A stretch of DNA of 64,000 nt, taken from assembly GCA_964627805.1 (NCBI GenBank), contig CAZVLA010000020.1, forward strand, positions 1-64,000, given 5' to 3'. The position numbers and the translations under genes were made by a program. Below the pieces are notes generated by a model, which worked only from the letters and a program-made list of their open reading frames with translations, made no database searches and was not told the DNA's origin. Each line of letters opens with the position of its first letter. Positions within the stretch are counted from its first letter, which is position 1. The stretch comes from CAZAMI01 sp964627805. Lineage in GTDB: Archaea > Thermoproteota > Thermoprotei_A > Sulfolobales > NBVN01. Positions 43,359 through 52,172 of the stretch are shown here, piece after piece.

Positions 43359-43817
43359 GTGATTAATGTGGGCTACGGTAGAGGCTTGGGCAGGGGTGGT
43401 GGTAGAGGTCACATGTGGGGTCGTAGAGCATCATCTATGGCTACTAAGGTTAAGGTAGAACCCCCTAAGGAGGGTGCTTGGAGGTTAGCAGTACCTACTC
43501 TGGATCCCAACGGGCTGGACGCGGTCATATCACCTCACTTCGCTAGGGCACCCTACATAATACTTGTTGATGTAGTTAATGGTAAGGTAGTTAATGTTCA
43601 GTCCTTAAGTAACCCAGCATTCACGAGCGGAGGGGGTGGTGCTGGGTCAGTAATTTCCCAAATACTACTTAACGCAGGTGTTAGGGCAGTAGCGGCTGTC
43701 TACATAGGACCTAACCTAGCTACTAGATTACAGCAATTAGGTATTGCCGTATACCCAGCCCAACCCTGGATGAGGGTTAGGGACGTGATTAACTCATTAG
43801 GTATTGCTAGGGTCTAG
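43359..43817 (+). CDS. NifX/NafY-like (dinitrogenase iron-molybdenum cofactor family) protein
   Basis: A 152-residue protein. The N-terminal 30 residues are Gly/Arg-rich (GRGLGRGGGRGHMWGRR), and the remainder (about 42-150) is an RNase-H-like fold of PF02579: RLAVPTLDPNGLDAVISPHFARAPYIILVDV in two parts, then GGGGAGSVISQILL. Proteins of this family bind metal clusters in nitrogenase assembly, but many archaeal members are unrelated to nitrogen fixation. Nothing nearby suggests nitrogenase. Confidence 0.82.
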   Translation: MINVGYGRGLGRGGGRGHMWGRRASSMATKVKVEPPKEGAWRLAVPTLDPNGLDAVISPHFARAPYIILVDVVNGKVVNVQSLSNPAFTSGGGGAGSVISQILLNAGVRAVAAVYIGPNLATRLQQLGIAVYPAQPWMRVRDVINSLGIARV

Positions 43818-45143
43818 TTAAAGCCCGTACTTAGCAGCTAGTAGCGACGATATTGCCATTAAGGCTACACCCACCTCACCAACCTTACTAAGTGCTTTAT
43901 GCACTAACTCATACATACCTAACTTACCGGCAGCTCTAACTATACCTATGTAGGTGAGTCCCTTACTAGCTTCAATTACTTCAGGACCTATTACCCTAGC
44001 TATGTAGGACTCAGTACTAGCTTTATTAGCTACGTTAAGCGCCATACTCAGTACCTCTTCGGCCTCCTTAATTAATCCCTTACTACCAACTACCTCAGCA
44101 ATTACTGGTAGGTGAGGTATTATGGGTATCACCATAGTACTTAAGGCCTCAGCGTCGCCACTCCCCACTACTTCCATGTCCCTAATTACCTCCTTAAGTA
44201 ACGTAAGTAGGTTTAGTGAGTAATTAATTAGACCAACCTTAGCAGCTACCCTAGCTATGGTTATGTAGTGGAAGAGCTTCATAGATACTTCAAATGCTGG
44301 GTTACCTGTGTTCTTAGGGATTGATTCCTCAGCATTAGCTAGTAATGCATTAAGTACCTCCCTAACCCTATCCTTACTAACTAACTCAACAGAACCTAAT
44401 GCCTCGAGGACAGGTAGGTAGTGTTCCATATCAGCAAATGATGAAATCAAACTAATTAACTCCCTACTAACCTCGGCGGCTTCATCAACAGCACCTGCCT
44501 TACATAATTCAGCTATAGCGTTGGATAGCTCCTCAACCAACCTACCACTTAATGCCTTACCTAATGCCTTAGCGGTCTTAATAGCCTCCTTAATAGTTCT
44601 CAAAGCTATAGGTAATTCCCTAGTAAGTGAAGCAACCAAGGATACGTACGAAAGTCCCCAGACTCTTTCCTCAAGATCGTCAAGACCCCTAGCTAAGGAC
44701 TCACCCTTAAGTAATAGGTTCCTCCCGTACCTAACTAATCCGCACTTATACATTACCTCAGCAATATCAGCTAATGCAGTAACCCCTGAAAGACCCTCAA
44801 GACCCTCAACTAACTCATTAATATTACTCATGAGCTCCCTAACCTCATCAGTGTGGTCGGTACGTGCTAAGGCATTAGCTAGCATAACTAATGAGTATAC
44901 CCTAGAGTATCGGGATCCCTTACTCATTACGTACTCATGAATACTCCTAAGTAGCTTAATCGCTTCATCGCGCACATCATCCCTACCCTCAATATGAGCT
45001 GCGATAGCTAACCTACTAACTACTTCAGTAACTATTCTTGAGTTGATCTCAATGCTTAAGTCAATACCCCCTACAGTACCCTTAATAAACCCTAATATAC
45101 TACTCATATCACGTACATCAATACCTACTTTCATAATAATCAC
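43818..45143 (-). CDS. Helical-repeat protein (HEAT/TPR-like), unknown
   Basis: A 441-residue protein made of repeated helix pairs with recurring alanine-rich positions (e.g. LANALARTDHTDEVRELM, ADIAEVMYKCGLVRYGRNLL, LSNAIAELCKAGAVDEAAEV). It resembles uncharacterised archaeal helical-repeat proteins. It is likely a cytosolic scaffold. The stop abuts the NifX-like gene, converging with no gap, and the chemoreceptor is about 2 kb away. A role in chemotaxis is not supported. Confidence 0.7.
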   Translation of the reverse strand: MIIMKVGIDVRDMSSILGFIKGTVGGIDLSIEINSRIVTEVVSRLAIAAHIEGRDDVRDEAIKLLRSIHEYVMSKGSRYSRVYSLVMLANALARTDHTDEVRELMSNINELVEGLEGLSGVTALADIAEVMYKCGLVRYGRNLLLKGESLARGLDDLEERVWGLSYVSLVASLTRELPIALRTIKEAIKTAKALGKALSGRLVEELSNAIAELCKAGAVDEAAEVSRELISLISSFADMEHYLPVLEALGSVELVSKDRVREVLNALLANAEESIPKNTGNPAFEVSMKLFHYITIARVAAKVGLINYSLNLLTLLKEVIRDMEVVGSGDAEALSTMVIPIIPHLPVIAEVVGSKGLIKEAEEVLSMALNVANKASTESYIARVIGPEVIEASKGLTYIGIVRAAGKLGMYELVHKALSKVGEVGVALMAISSLLAAKYGL

Positions 45144-45221
45144 GACTTACTTGTTAATACCGATTCAGAAGTTATAAGAATGAATGACGTTTTAATACTT
45201 AAAATAAGTATTACGTATGCC

Positions 45222-45677
45222 TTAATAATCCTGAATTACCTCCTCAACATAATTAAGCATTACGCTAAGTTGAGTTGATACCTCATCAACTACCTTAATA
45301 ACCTCATCACCACTTAACCTCTCCTTACTACCTAGTAACTCCTCAAGCCTCCCTATACATGGGTTAAGGACCTCCTTAACCACCGTTAGGTAGAGGTGGG
45401 GGTACCTCTCATTAATTACTTCCTCAGCTCTCCTCAACTTCTTAATAGCCTTCCTAATCGACTCTAATGATGAGGATGCGTACATGTTGGCGAAGAAGTG
45501 ACTTGGTATAGGGAATCCAGCGAATGCTGTCTGAAGCAGCAACTTATCAACCCTGCTCCTCCTGACTTCATTAACTATGCCCTTAGCGACTCTAACCTTC
45601 ATACTAGCTAGTCTTAAGTCATCGATAGCCCCCCTAATCAACTTAATTAAGTTACCCTTACCCCTACTAAATAGCAA
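45222..45677 (-). CDS. Small helical protein, unknown
   Basis: A 151-residue, nearly all-helical protein. The N-terminal ~45 residues are strongly basic (NLIKLIRGAIDDLRLASMKV) and the C-terminal part is acidic. The overall charge pattern recalls Snf7/ESCRT-III core helices, but I see no decisive match. It is separated by 78 bases from the helical-repeat gene on the same strand and may be co-transcribed with it. Confidence 0.58.
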   Translation of the reverse strand: MLFSRGKGNLIKLIRGAIDDLRLASMKVRVAKGIVNEVRRSRVDKLLLQTAFAGFPIPSHFFANMYASSSLESIRKAIKKLRRAEEVINERYPHLYLTVVKEVLNPCIGRLEELLGSKERLSGDEVIKVVDEVSTQLSVMLNYVEEVIQDY

Positions 45678-45721
45678 CTACTTAACCTCAACTTTCTATT
45701 TAGTAACGTCGTAGATATACC

Positions 45722-47104
45722 TTAATGCTTAGGCCTACCTAGGGCTATGTACTTAACTCCTCCATCATTATTGAGTACCGCTACGGCATCGATAACTACT
45801 ACATCACTCCTACCGCATAACCTCCTTAACTCACTCGTGCTTAACTCACTATATACCCTATGCCTAGTCATAACAATGACTACCTCAGAATTTCTAAGGG
45901 CACTACTTAAGTCGTTAGTTAATTCGTAACCTAACTCATTAATTACGGGGTCGTTAGTTACGTAGGGATCGTGAATAATTACGTTACGTACATCGTTAGA
46001 CTTCATTATGTGTAGGAGGTCGTGAGTAGGTGATAATCTAGTATCGTCAATCTCACCCCTAAATGCGTCACCTAAGATAGCTACCCTACACTTACGTATG
46101 TCCTTACCTAATGACTTAAGTACTTCATTAATTATTGAGTATACCTTATAAGGCATTAACTCATTAATTAACCTACTAGTCATTAGTAACTCCATATCAA
46201 TACCTAACTCTCCAGCCCTAATCATGAGGAACCTAGGGTATATCGGTACGCAGTAACCACCGACTCCAGGGCCTGGGAGGTGTAGGTGTGAGTAGGGCTG
46301 TGTATTAGCTATCTTAACTACTTCGTAGTAATCAATACCTAACTCCATAGCTAGTAAGGCTAACTGATTAGCTAACGCTATGTTAACGTCCCTATAAGCA
46401 CCTTCAGCTAACTTACTGAACTCAGCTACTTTAGGGCTTGAGGCCTTAATGACCCCAGCCTTAGCTATTCTTGAGTACAGCTTAGTAACTGCTTCTAAGC
46501 TCTTAGGACCTACGCCAGAAACCACCTTAGGGTACCTAACCTCAATATCCTTAACTGCCCTACCAACGTATATACGTTCAGGACTATACGCTAGTAGGAA
46601 GTCCTCCTCAACCCTTAACCCACTCACGGACTCTATAGTAGGTAATACGAAGCCCTCAGTAGTTCCTGGAGGTACGCTAGACTCAATAACTACTAAGTCC
46701 CCCCTCCTCAACCCCTTACCTATGTCCCTACAGGCAGTGAGTAGTGGTTCGTAATTAATCACATTTCTAGCCCTATCATACATTACTGGAACTGTCACTA
46801 ACTTAACTCTAGATAGCTTAGATGCTTCAACACCATCACTAACGAACTCGACCCTGCCACTCCTTAAGCCCTTACTTAGTGCCTCCTTAACCTCAGCTTC
46901 GACGCATTTAGGGAGTCTTAACTCCTTAAGCCTCCTCAACTTACTAGCGTCTATATCCACTAGCAGTACTTTAGCTCCAGCCCTTAGGAATACGGCAGTT
47001 AGTGAAAGCCCTACATAACCAGCACCGTAGATACCTACCCAGCACCTACTACTAAATACTTCATTAATTAATTCATTAATGTAGTCACTACTTAACTCAA
47101 CCAT
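45722..47104 (-). CDS. Nucleotide-sugar dehydrogenase (UDP-GlcNAc/ManNAc or UDP-glucose type)
   Basis: A 460-residue enzyme. GAGYVGLSLTAVF near 24-36 binds NAD. The catalytic Cys lies in PGVGGYCVPIYP near residue 283, and the ESSVPPGTTE block near 142 is typical. It oxidises a nucleotide-sugar C6 alcohol to an acid, most like the WecC/UDP-ManNAc subgroup, giving precursors for surface glycans or archaellin and S-layer glycosylation. It overlaps the flavoprotein gene upstream by 13 bases. Confidence 0.88.
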   Translation of the reverse strand: MVELSSDYINELINEVFSSRCWVGIYGAGYVGLSLTAVFLRAGAKVLLVDIDASKLRRLKELRLPKCVEAEVKEALSKGLRSGRVEFVSDGVEASKLSRVKLVTVPVMYDRARNVINYEPLLTACRDIGKGLRRGDLVVIESSVPPGTTEGFVLPTIESVSGLRVEEDFLLAYSPERIYVGRAVKDIEVRYPKVVSGVGPKSLEAVTKLYSRIAKAGVIKASSPKVAEFSKLAEGAYRDVNIALANQLALLAMELGIDYYEVVKIANTQPYSHLHLPGPGVGGYCVPIYPRFLMIRAGELGIDMELLMTSRLINELMPYKVYSIINEVLKSLGKDIRKCRVAILGDAFRGEIDDTRLSPTHDLLHIMKSNDVRNVIIHDPYVTNDPVINELGYELTNDLSSALRNSEVVIVMTRHRVYSELSTSELRRLCGRSDVVVIDAVAVLNNDGGVKYIALGRPKH

Positions 47105-47778
47105 GAATCACACTCCTCTCTAACATCCCTAGCTATCCTAAGTATTAACTCCCTATACTCACTATCAGCTCTATACCAAACCTTAGGTGCTTTAGCCTCG
47201 CCCTTAAGCACCTTAGCCATCAACGCTACAGCCCTACCAACATTAGCTGCGTCTAGGACTACGGACTCAACCTCCGTCGCGTCCCCTAAGCTATTGAAGT
47301 ACGCTAGAGCCCAAGGAGGTATGACCATACCCATACTATTCATGACGGACATTAAGTTCTGAATAACTACTAACGCACCTACGTCATTACCCATAGCTAT
47401 GAAACCAGCTACCTTACCCTCAACCCACGACCTACCCTCAATGAATATCATGTTCTCAAATACGGTCAACCTATCGATGAAGTTCTTGAGAGGTCCACTA
47501 ACGTTGTACCAGTAGACGGGAGTAGCTATTACTAAGCCATCACTCCTTAGGACCTCCTCATAAACCCACTTCATATCGTCCTCTATGGGGCATGGGTAGC
47601 TACAGGCCTTAACATCATCACTTACGCACCCTAAGCAAGGCTTTATGTCTAGGTCGTATAGGTGGATTAAGGTAGTCTCAGCACCCTCTAACTCAGCAGC
47701 TCTTAAAGCTATCTTAAGGGTCTTTAAGGTATTACCGTACTTACGTGGTGAAGCATCAATCCCTAATACCTTAACCAT
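47092..47778 (-). CDS. NADPH-dependent FMN reductase/iron-sulfur flavoprotein-like
   Basis: A 228-residue flavodoxin-fold protein. IDASPRKYGNTLKT near 6-19 is the FMN phosphate loop, CLGCVSDDVKACSYPC near 48-63 holds four Cys as in iron-sulfur flavoproteins, and TPVYWYNVSGPLKNFIDR near 87-104 is diagnostic. Likely an oxidoreductase using NAD(P)H or ferredoxin. It overlaps the dehydrogenase gene by 13 bases. Confidence 0.87.
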   Translation of the reverse strand: MVKVLGIDASPRKYGNTLKTLKIALRAAELEGAETTLIHLYDLDIKPCLGCVSDDVKACSYPCPIEDDMKWVYEEVLRSDGLVIATPVYWYNVSGPLKNFIDRLTVFENMIFIEGRSWVEGKVAGFIAMGNDVGALVVIQNLMSVMNSMGMVIPPWALAYFNSLGDATEVESVVLDAANVGRAVALMAKVLKGEAKAPKVWYRADSEYRELILRIARDVREECDSWLS

Positions 47779-47868
47779 CCTAACACCCTAAAACCTAATC
47801 AATTAAGCTAAAAAAGATTAATCACGTAGACCATACGCATATTTAAGTCCTCACGCCTAAGGCATTCG

Positions 47869-49287
47869 GTGCCTGTAGTGCATAGGAAGGTAGCCTTAGG
47901 TATAGCCATAGCTGTTATCGTACTTGCAGGCGTTCTTACAGCAATACATCTCAAAATAATTAAACTGCCTACAATCACTACTACAGTCACTAGGACCGTG
48001 ACTAAGGCTCCATCGCAAACAACTACGTCAACGACTGGGGCAGGTGGTGTTACCTCAGTAACAGCTACATCAACAACTAAAGCACCTAGTAGTGGATGCG
48101 TTATGTACGTAATATACAGTAAATTCCCTACAACTAATGAGCGTAAGGTAATCGACAACGTAGTTAAGATTATACAGAATGACTTCAGCAGGGTAGGCTT
48201 CACATGCAGTAACTACCAATTAGTTAGTAGAGACAGGTTCCCTAACCTAGACCTACCAGCGTATCCAGCAGTAATTATTAATAAGGAAGTACCCAGCAGG
48301 TTTAAGGACGCGTTCGTTAAGGTAGGTAATTACTGGTTACTTAAGCCGCCAATATTCTACTACTTACTTAGGTCGTACGGAGCTAACGCGTCAATAATGA
48401 CATTCATTCATAAGTCGAGAGCGTACGTAGTTAGTGGTTCCTTAAACTTCTCAAGAATAAGTATTAGTGATGAGTACATCAAGGGTAATAAGTCGATATA
48501 CTTGAGGGAGTTCATTACGTGGACAACAGGCACTGAGGTTACTGAAGTAGAGCTAGCTACTCCTAACCAATTTAGTGACCTCCCCTACTACCCGGCAATA
48601 GTCGTCGTACCTGAGGACGGGTTTAACATATCTAAGTACTCACCATTACTCATACCAGTAGGGAGTAAGTACGTATACAGTACCGGGTGGTTCGCTAATT
48701 CCGTACTACCGTTCCTAGAGAGGGTTAGTGGTAAGAGGATATACCTTGAGGTACACCGTAAGCCAGACATGAGCGGGCCACATATAGGCTCGCCCAACGC
48801 ACCCGTTAAGGTACTGATATTTGAGGACGTGCATTGCCCATTCTGTGCTAAGTTCTATAATGAGACCTTACCTAAGGTTCTTAAGAACTACGTAGACACG
48901 GGTAAGGTCGAGTTCATATTCAAGGACTTAGTAGTCCATTTAAGTTCAAGACCTCTGCAGGAGGCGTTGGTGTGCTTCTATGAGAAGACAGGAGATAATC
49001 AGAAGTATTTCCAAGTAATGAATGAACTCTATAAGCTACTATTGAGCGGGAGTAGGGTCGATATGGCTGTCCTTAGTAAGGTACTAGGTATGAACGCTAC
49101 TAAGCTAATGCATGAGTGTAATGCGTCAAAGATAATATCTAGTGAGAGAGTTGAGGCTGAGAAGTATGGAGCCTTAGGTACTCCGACGTTCGTCATGTGG
49201 AGTGAGAAGAAGGGATTAGGTACTGTTGTGGTGGGCTTCATTAACTACGATGAATTCTCTAGAATAGTTAATGAGTTACTGAAGTAA
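47869..49287 (+). CDS. Membrane-anchored DsbA-like thioredoxin-fold protein
   Basis: A 472-residue protein with an N-terminal membrane helix at about 7-28, then a Thr/Ser-rich linker (about 32-72) and a domain of unknown type. A DsbA/DsbG-type thioredoxin domain starts near 295; its catalytic CPFC is near 323 (VHCPFCAKFY), with the cis-Pro loop ALGTPTFVM near 445. It is probably outside the membrane and helps form or isomerise disulfides in surface proteins. The GTG at 47869 or the GTG 9 bases on may be used. Confidence 0.82.
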   Translation: MPVVHRKVALGIAIAVIVLAGVLTAIHLKIIKLPTITTTVTRTVTKAPSQTTTSTTGAGGVTSVTATSTTKAPSSGCVMYVIYSKFPTTNERKVIDNVVKIIQNDFSRVGFTCSNYQLVSRDRFPNLDLPAYPAVIINKEVPSRFKDAFVKVGNYWLLKPPIFYYLLRSYGANASIMTFIHKSRAYVVSGSLNFSRISISDEYIKGNKSIYLREFITWTTGTEVTEVELATPNQFSDLPYYPAIVVVPEDGFNISKYSPLLIPVGSKYVYSTGWFANSVLPFLERVSGKRIYLEVHRKPDMSGPHIGSPNAPVKVLIFEDVHCPFCAKFYNETLPKVLKNYVDTGKVEFIFKDLVVHLSSRPLQEALVCFYEKTGDNQKYFQVMNELYKLLLSGSRVDMAVLSKVLGMNATKLMHECNASKIISSERVEAEKYGALGTPTFVMWSEKKGLGTVVVGFINYDEFSRIVNELLK

Positions 49288-49322
49288 CTCAATTAAAACA
49301 TTGTTTTAAGTTAATAACTACC

Positions 49323-50723
49323 TTAAGCTTCACCGCCTATGGTTATGTACTTAACCCTTATGTGGGGACCGCCATCGGACACAAAGGCAGACTGTCCCTT
49401 ACCGCACCTACCGTACGTTATTTCGAAGTCCTTACCAACAGCATCAACTAAGGCTAGGGTCTCTAAGGTATTACCACTTATACTCATGTTCCTTACTGGT
49501 TCACCGACCTCGCCATTAATTATTTCGTAAGCCTCCTGGATACCTACTTGGAAAGTACCGTCTAGGTTAGCTTGGCCTCCCCTAAACGATACTAGGTAGT
49601 AACCGAACTTAATATCCTCAATAAGTTCCTCAAAACTGTAGTCCCTAGGCTTCATCACGGTATTCCTCATTCTTATGATTGGAGGTACTTTATAGGACTC
49701 AGCCCTAGCATTACCTGTGGGCTCAACACCTAACTTAGCTGCGTACTCTCTATTAACCATTAATTCCTTAATTACACCATTCTCGATTAGGTAAGTAGGT
49801 CTAGTACTTACTCCCTCATCATCGTATTTGAAGGTACCGAAGCCTCCGGGTATTGTCGGGTCATCAACTATCGTTACGTACTCAGAAGCTATCTTACTAC
49901 CTAACTTATCCTTAATAGCTGAACCAGACAGTGTTAAGTCAGCCTCACTTAAGTGGCCGAACGCTTCATGAACGAATACACCAACTACTTCAGGAGCTAG
50001 TACTGCTGGGTAATTACCTCCCTTAGGTGTCTTAGCTCTTAACTGGGACTTGAGCCTCCCAACTAACTTACTAGCTACTTCATCCTTACCCCACCTCTCC
50101 CATATTGTGTAGCCATCCGTACTACCTAACTCATCCCTAACTGATGCTGAAGTACCTGCTTCAGAACCTACGACCCACACATATAACCAAGTAATTACTG
50201 ACTCCTGGAGTATGTCTCTACCATCGCTACTTACGTATACCGTGGTCCCTACCCCATCAGCGTAATGTATGGTTACTGACTTAACGAATTCCTCACTATC
50301 TACTAACTTATGTAGCTCAAGCGCGTCCTTAACCTTATCAGTTAAGCTTATACTCCTAGGATCAACCTTAATCTCAGCTTTAACGTCATCCCTCAAAGGC
50401 TTTAGGAGGCACACCTTAGAACCCTCACCAATAGCTGCTTGAGCTGATGCCTTAGCAGCTGAGAGAGCTGACTCAGTAGCTCTCTTAATACCTTCAGGAC
50501 TTAAGTCATTAGTTGTTGAGAAGCCCCACCTACCCCTATAGAGTACCCTAATAGCTAAGCCAGCAACATCACCTGAGGTGACGTCCTTAACAACGCCGTC
50601 AAGTACCGAGAATGATGATCCTGTAGTTACTTCAAGTCTGAAGTCAGCGAACTCAGCACCTTTCTGGAGTACGTAGTCGCTCATCCTCAGCATTAAGTCC
50701 CTAAGGAACTCAACCTCGACCAT
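49323..50723 (-). CDS. tldD: TldD-type zinc metalloprotease
   Basis: A 466-residue TldD. The HExxxH motif (FVHEAFGHLSEADL) lies near residue 250, and the GNxRAESY and ISGNTLETL segments fit the family. TldD normally pairs with TldE/PmbA, which lacks the zinc motif, to degrade unfolded peptides or mature modified peptides. No tldE is adjacent: the next plus-strand gene is a DPCK and no same-strand neighbour lies nearby. Confidence 0.92.
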   Translation of the reverse strand: MVEVEFLRDLMLRMSDYVLQKGAEFADFRLEVTTGSSFSVLDGVVKDVTSGDVAGLAIRVLYRGRWGFSTTNDLSPEGIKRATESALSAAKASAQAAIGEGSKVCLLKPLRDDVKAEIKVDPRSISLTDKVKDALELHKLVDSEEFVKSVTIHYADGVGTTVYVSSDGRDILQESVITWLYVWVVGSEAGTSASVRDELGSTDGYTIWERWGKDEVASKLVGRLKSQLRAKTPKGGNYPAVLAPEVVGVFVHEAFGHLSEADLTLSGSAIKDKLGSKIASEYVTIVDDPTIPGGFGTFKYDDEGVSTRPTYLIENGVIKELMVNREYAAKLGVEPTGNARAESYKVPPIIRMRNTVMKPRDYSFEELIEDIKFGYYLVSFRGGQANLDGTFQVGIQEAYEIINGEVGEPVRNMSISGNTLETLALVDAVGKDFEITYGRCGKGQSAFVSDGGPHIRVKYITIGGEA

Positions 50724-50787
50724 ACCAGCACCACTTAAGCAATGTAATTACGGAATATATCCTTTCTACGCATCCTTACTACGGGTA

Positions 50788-51336
50788 GTGAGGGTGCTCT
50801 GCTACGTACTACCTGAGGACTTAAGGCCCGTGCTTAGGGATCTTCACAAGTACTTAGGTGGTGAAGTGATTAAGGGGAACCCTAAGGACGTTATTTCTAG
50901 GATTAAGGAAATAGCATCAATGATCAACATTGGGAGATTCTGGGTAGTCGGTGATGTAGTCTGTAGTAACTTCATTAAGTACGGTATCAAGCCCTACGTA
51001 TGTGTTATTGATTACCGAACCTTAAGGGAGGAGCTGAGCCACGACCTAGACCATGTGAGCAGGTGCTTCAGAAACGTAGTTAAGGTTAGGAACCCAGCAG
51101 GAACTATAACTGAGGAAGCGTTAACAGCAATAACTAACTTAAAGGGTCCTTCGTTAGTCATTGTTGATGGTGAGGAGGACCTACTTGGTTTAGTAGCTAT
51201 ATTAGCTGCTGACGATGGTGACGTAGTTACTTACGGATTACCGCCTAATGTGGGTGTGGTCCTTATTAGGGTATGTGGTAGGGTTAAGGAATTAACTAAT
51301 GAGTTACTTAAGGAATTCATAATAACTCGCTGCTAA
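50788..51336 (+). CDS. GTP-dependent dephospho-CoA kinase (DUF359)
   Basis: A 182-residue archaeal DPCK of the DUF359 family. Diagnostic stretches are VVGDVVCSNFIKYG near 53-66, CVIDYRT near 73, VRNPAGTIT near 106-114, VDGEEDLLGL near 131-140 and VTYGLPPNVGVV near 150-161. It transfers phosphate from GTP to dephospho-CoA, the last step of archaeal CoA synthesis. The gene is divergent from tldD. Confidence 0.92.
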   Translation: MRVLCYVLPEDLRPVLRDLHKYLGGEVIKGNPKDVISRIKEIASMINIGRFWVVGDVVCSNFIKYGIKPYVCVIDYRTLREELSHDLDHVSRCFRNVVKVRNPAGTITEEALTAITNLKGPSLVIVDGEEDLLGLVAILAADDGDVVTYGLPPNVGVVLIRVCGRVKELTNELLKEFIITRC

Positions 51337-51389
51337 TCCCGGGCCGAATTACTTAAAACTCCTTATACAGACCCTTCATGGGTGGTTGA

Positions 51390-51551
51390 GTGATAGTTAA
51401 GTGTCCTAAGTGCGGGTTTGAGTTCGATATTAGTTACTCAAGAGCCGTTGCTTGCGGTGGTTGCTCATTAGCTACCCTAGGTAGGTGTGGCTACGTTAGG
51501 TGTCCTAGGTGCGGTTATGAATTCCCCTATGGTAGGTCAGGTACGTGGTAG
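51390..51551 (+). CDS. Small double zinc-ribbon protein (53 aa)
   Basis: A short frame with GTG start and a GGGTGGT ribosome binding site at 51380-51386. The protein has three paired Cys clusters: CPKCGFEF, CGGCSLATLGRCGYVR and CPRCGYEFPYG, with seven or more Cys in 53 residues, so it must bind metal. Its composition resembles the small Cys-rich proteins seen near archaeal feoA/feoB genes, though none is here. The UDG-like gene starts at once after it, so the two are probably co-transcribed. Confidence 0.8.
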   Translation: MIVKCPKCGFEFDISYSRAVACGGCSLATLGRCGYVRCPRCGYEFPYGRSGTW

Positions 51552-51553
51552 GT

Positions 51554-52090
51554 ATGGATGGTGCATTGATTCAGGAATTAATAAGTAGGTGTAGTATGTG
51601 TGAAGTAGTTGATAAGCCCCCATGTATCTTCAGGATTTACGAGAGGTACTTACCCAAGGATTTAAGGACTTTAGTAGTTAGTGAGTCACCACCACCCGGT
51701 AGGAAGAGAGACTACATATACAACTTAAGCTCTAGGGATAGGCTTAGGAGGGTACTTAGTAAGGTATTTGGGGTTAATGAAAGTGAGGTAATTAATTACT
51801 TAATGAGTAATGGTGTTTTCTGGTCAACAGCTATTAAGTGTAGACCATTGAGTAAGTCCCACCTTAAGTTCATGAGGTCTAATTGCGTGTACGTACTTAC
51901 TGAAGAGATTAGGGTACTTAAGCCAAGGAGAATCGTTGCGTTAGGTAGGTATGCTTGGGAATCTGTTAATGAGGCATTAGTTAAGGCTGGAGTACCTAAT
52001 GTTGATGTAGTTAAGCATTACCATCCACTATACTTGAGTAGGTTCTTAAGGAGTGAATTACCTAGGCTTAAGTACTTAATAATTGGCTAA
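51554..52090 (+). CDS. Uracil-DNA-glycosylase-superfamily protein
   Basis: A 178-residue protein from the ATG at 51554; a GTG three codons earlier would overlap the zinc-ribbon gene. The VVSESPPPGRKRDYIYN motif near 44-60 is the active-site loop of a UDG-like subgroup, and KCRPL, KPRRIVALGRYAWE and KHYHPLYLSR follow in the usual order. Two Cys pairs near the N-terminus and middle could hold an Fe-S cluster. Base excision activity is inferred, not certain. Confidence 0.75.
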   Translation: MDGALIQELISRCSMCEVVDKPPCIFRIYERYLPKDLRTLVVSESPPPGRKRDYIYNLSSRDRLRRVLSKVFGVNESEVINYLMSNGVFWSTAIKCRPLSKSHLKFMRSNCVYVLTEEIRVLKPRRIVALGRYAWESVNEALVKAGVPNVDVVKHYHPLYLSRFLRSELPRLKYLIIG

Positions 52091-52172
52091 GGTAGTAAGT
52101 ATTCACTCTGGAGTGAGTAATAAGTAGCAGTGTTTAATACCTAATACGTAAGTCTAGATTGGTTAACGCGTT

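Noticed and set aside
43359..43817. Nitrogenase cofactor-assembly gene
   Set aside because: NifX fold alone is widespread in non-fixing archaea and no nif gene is nearby.
45222..45677. ESCRT-III/Snf7 (CdvB) homologue
   Set aside because: Charge pattern is suggestive but no diagnostic motif and no neighbouring cdv gene.
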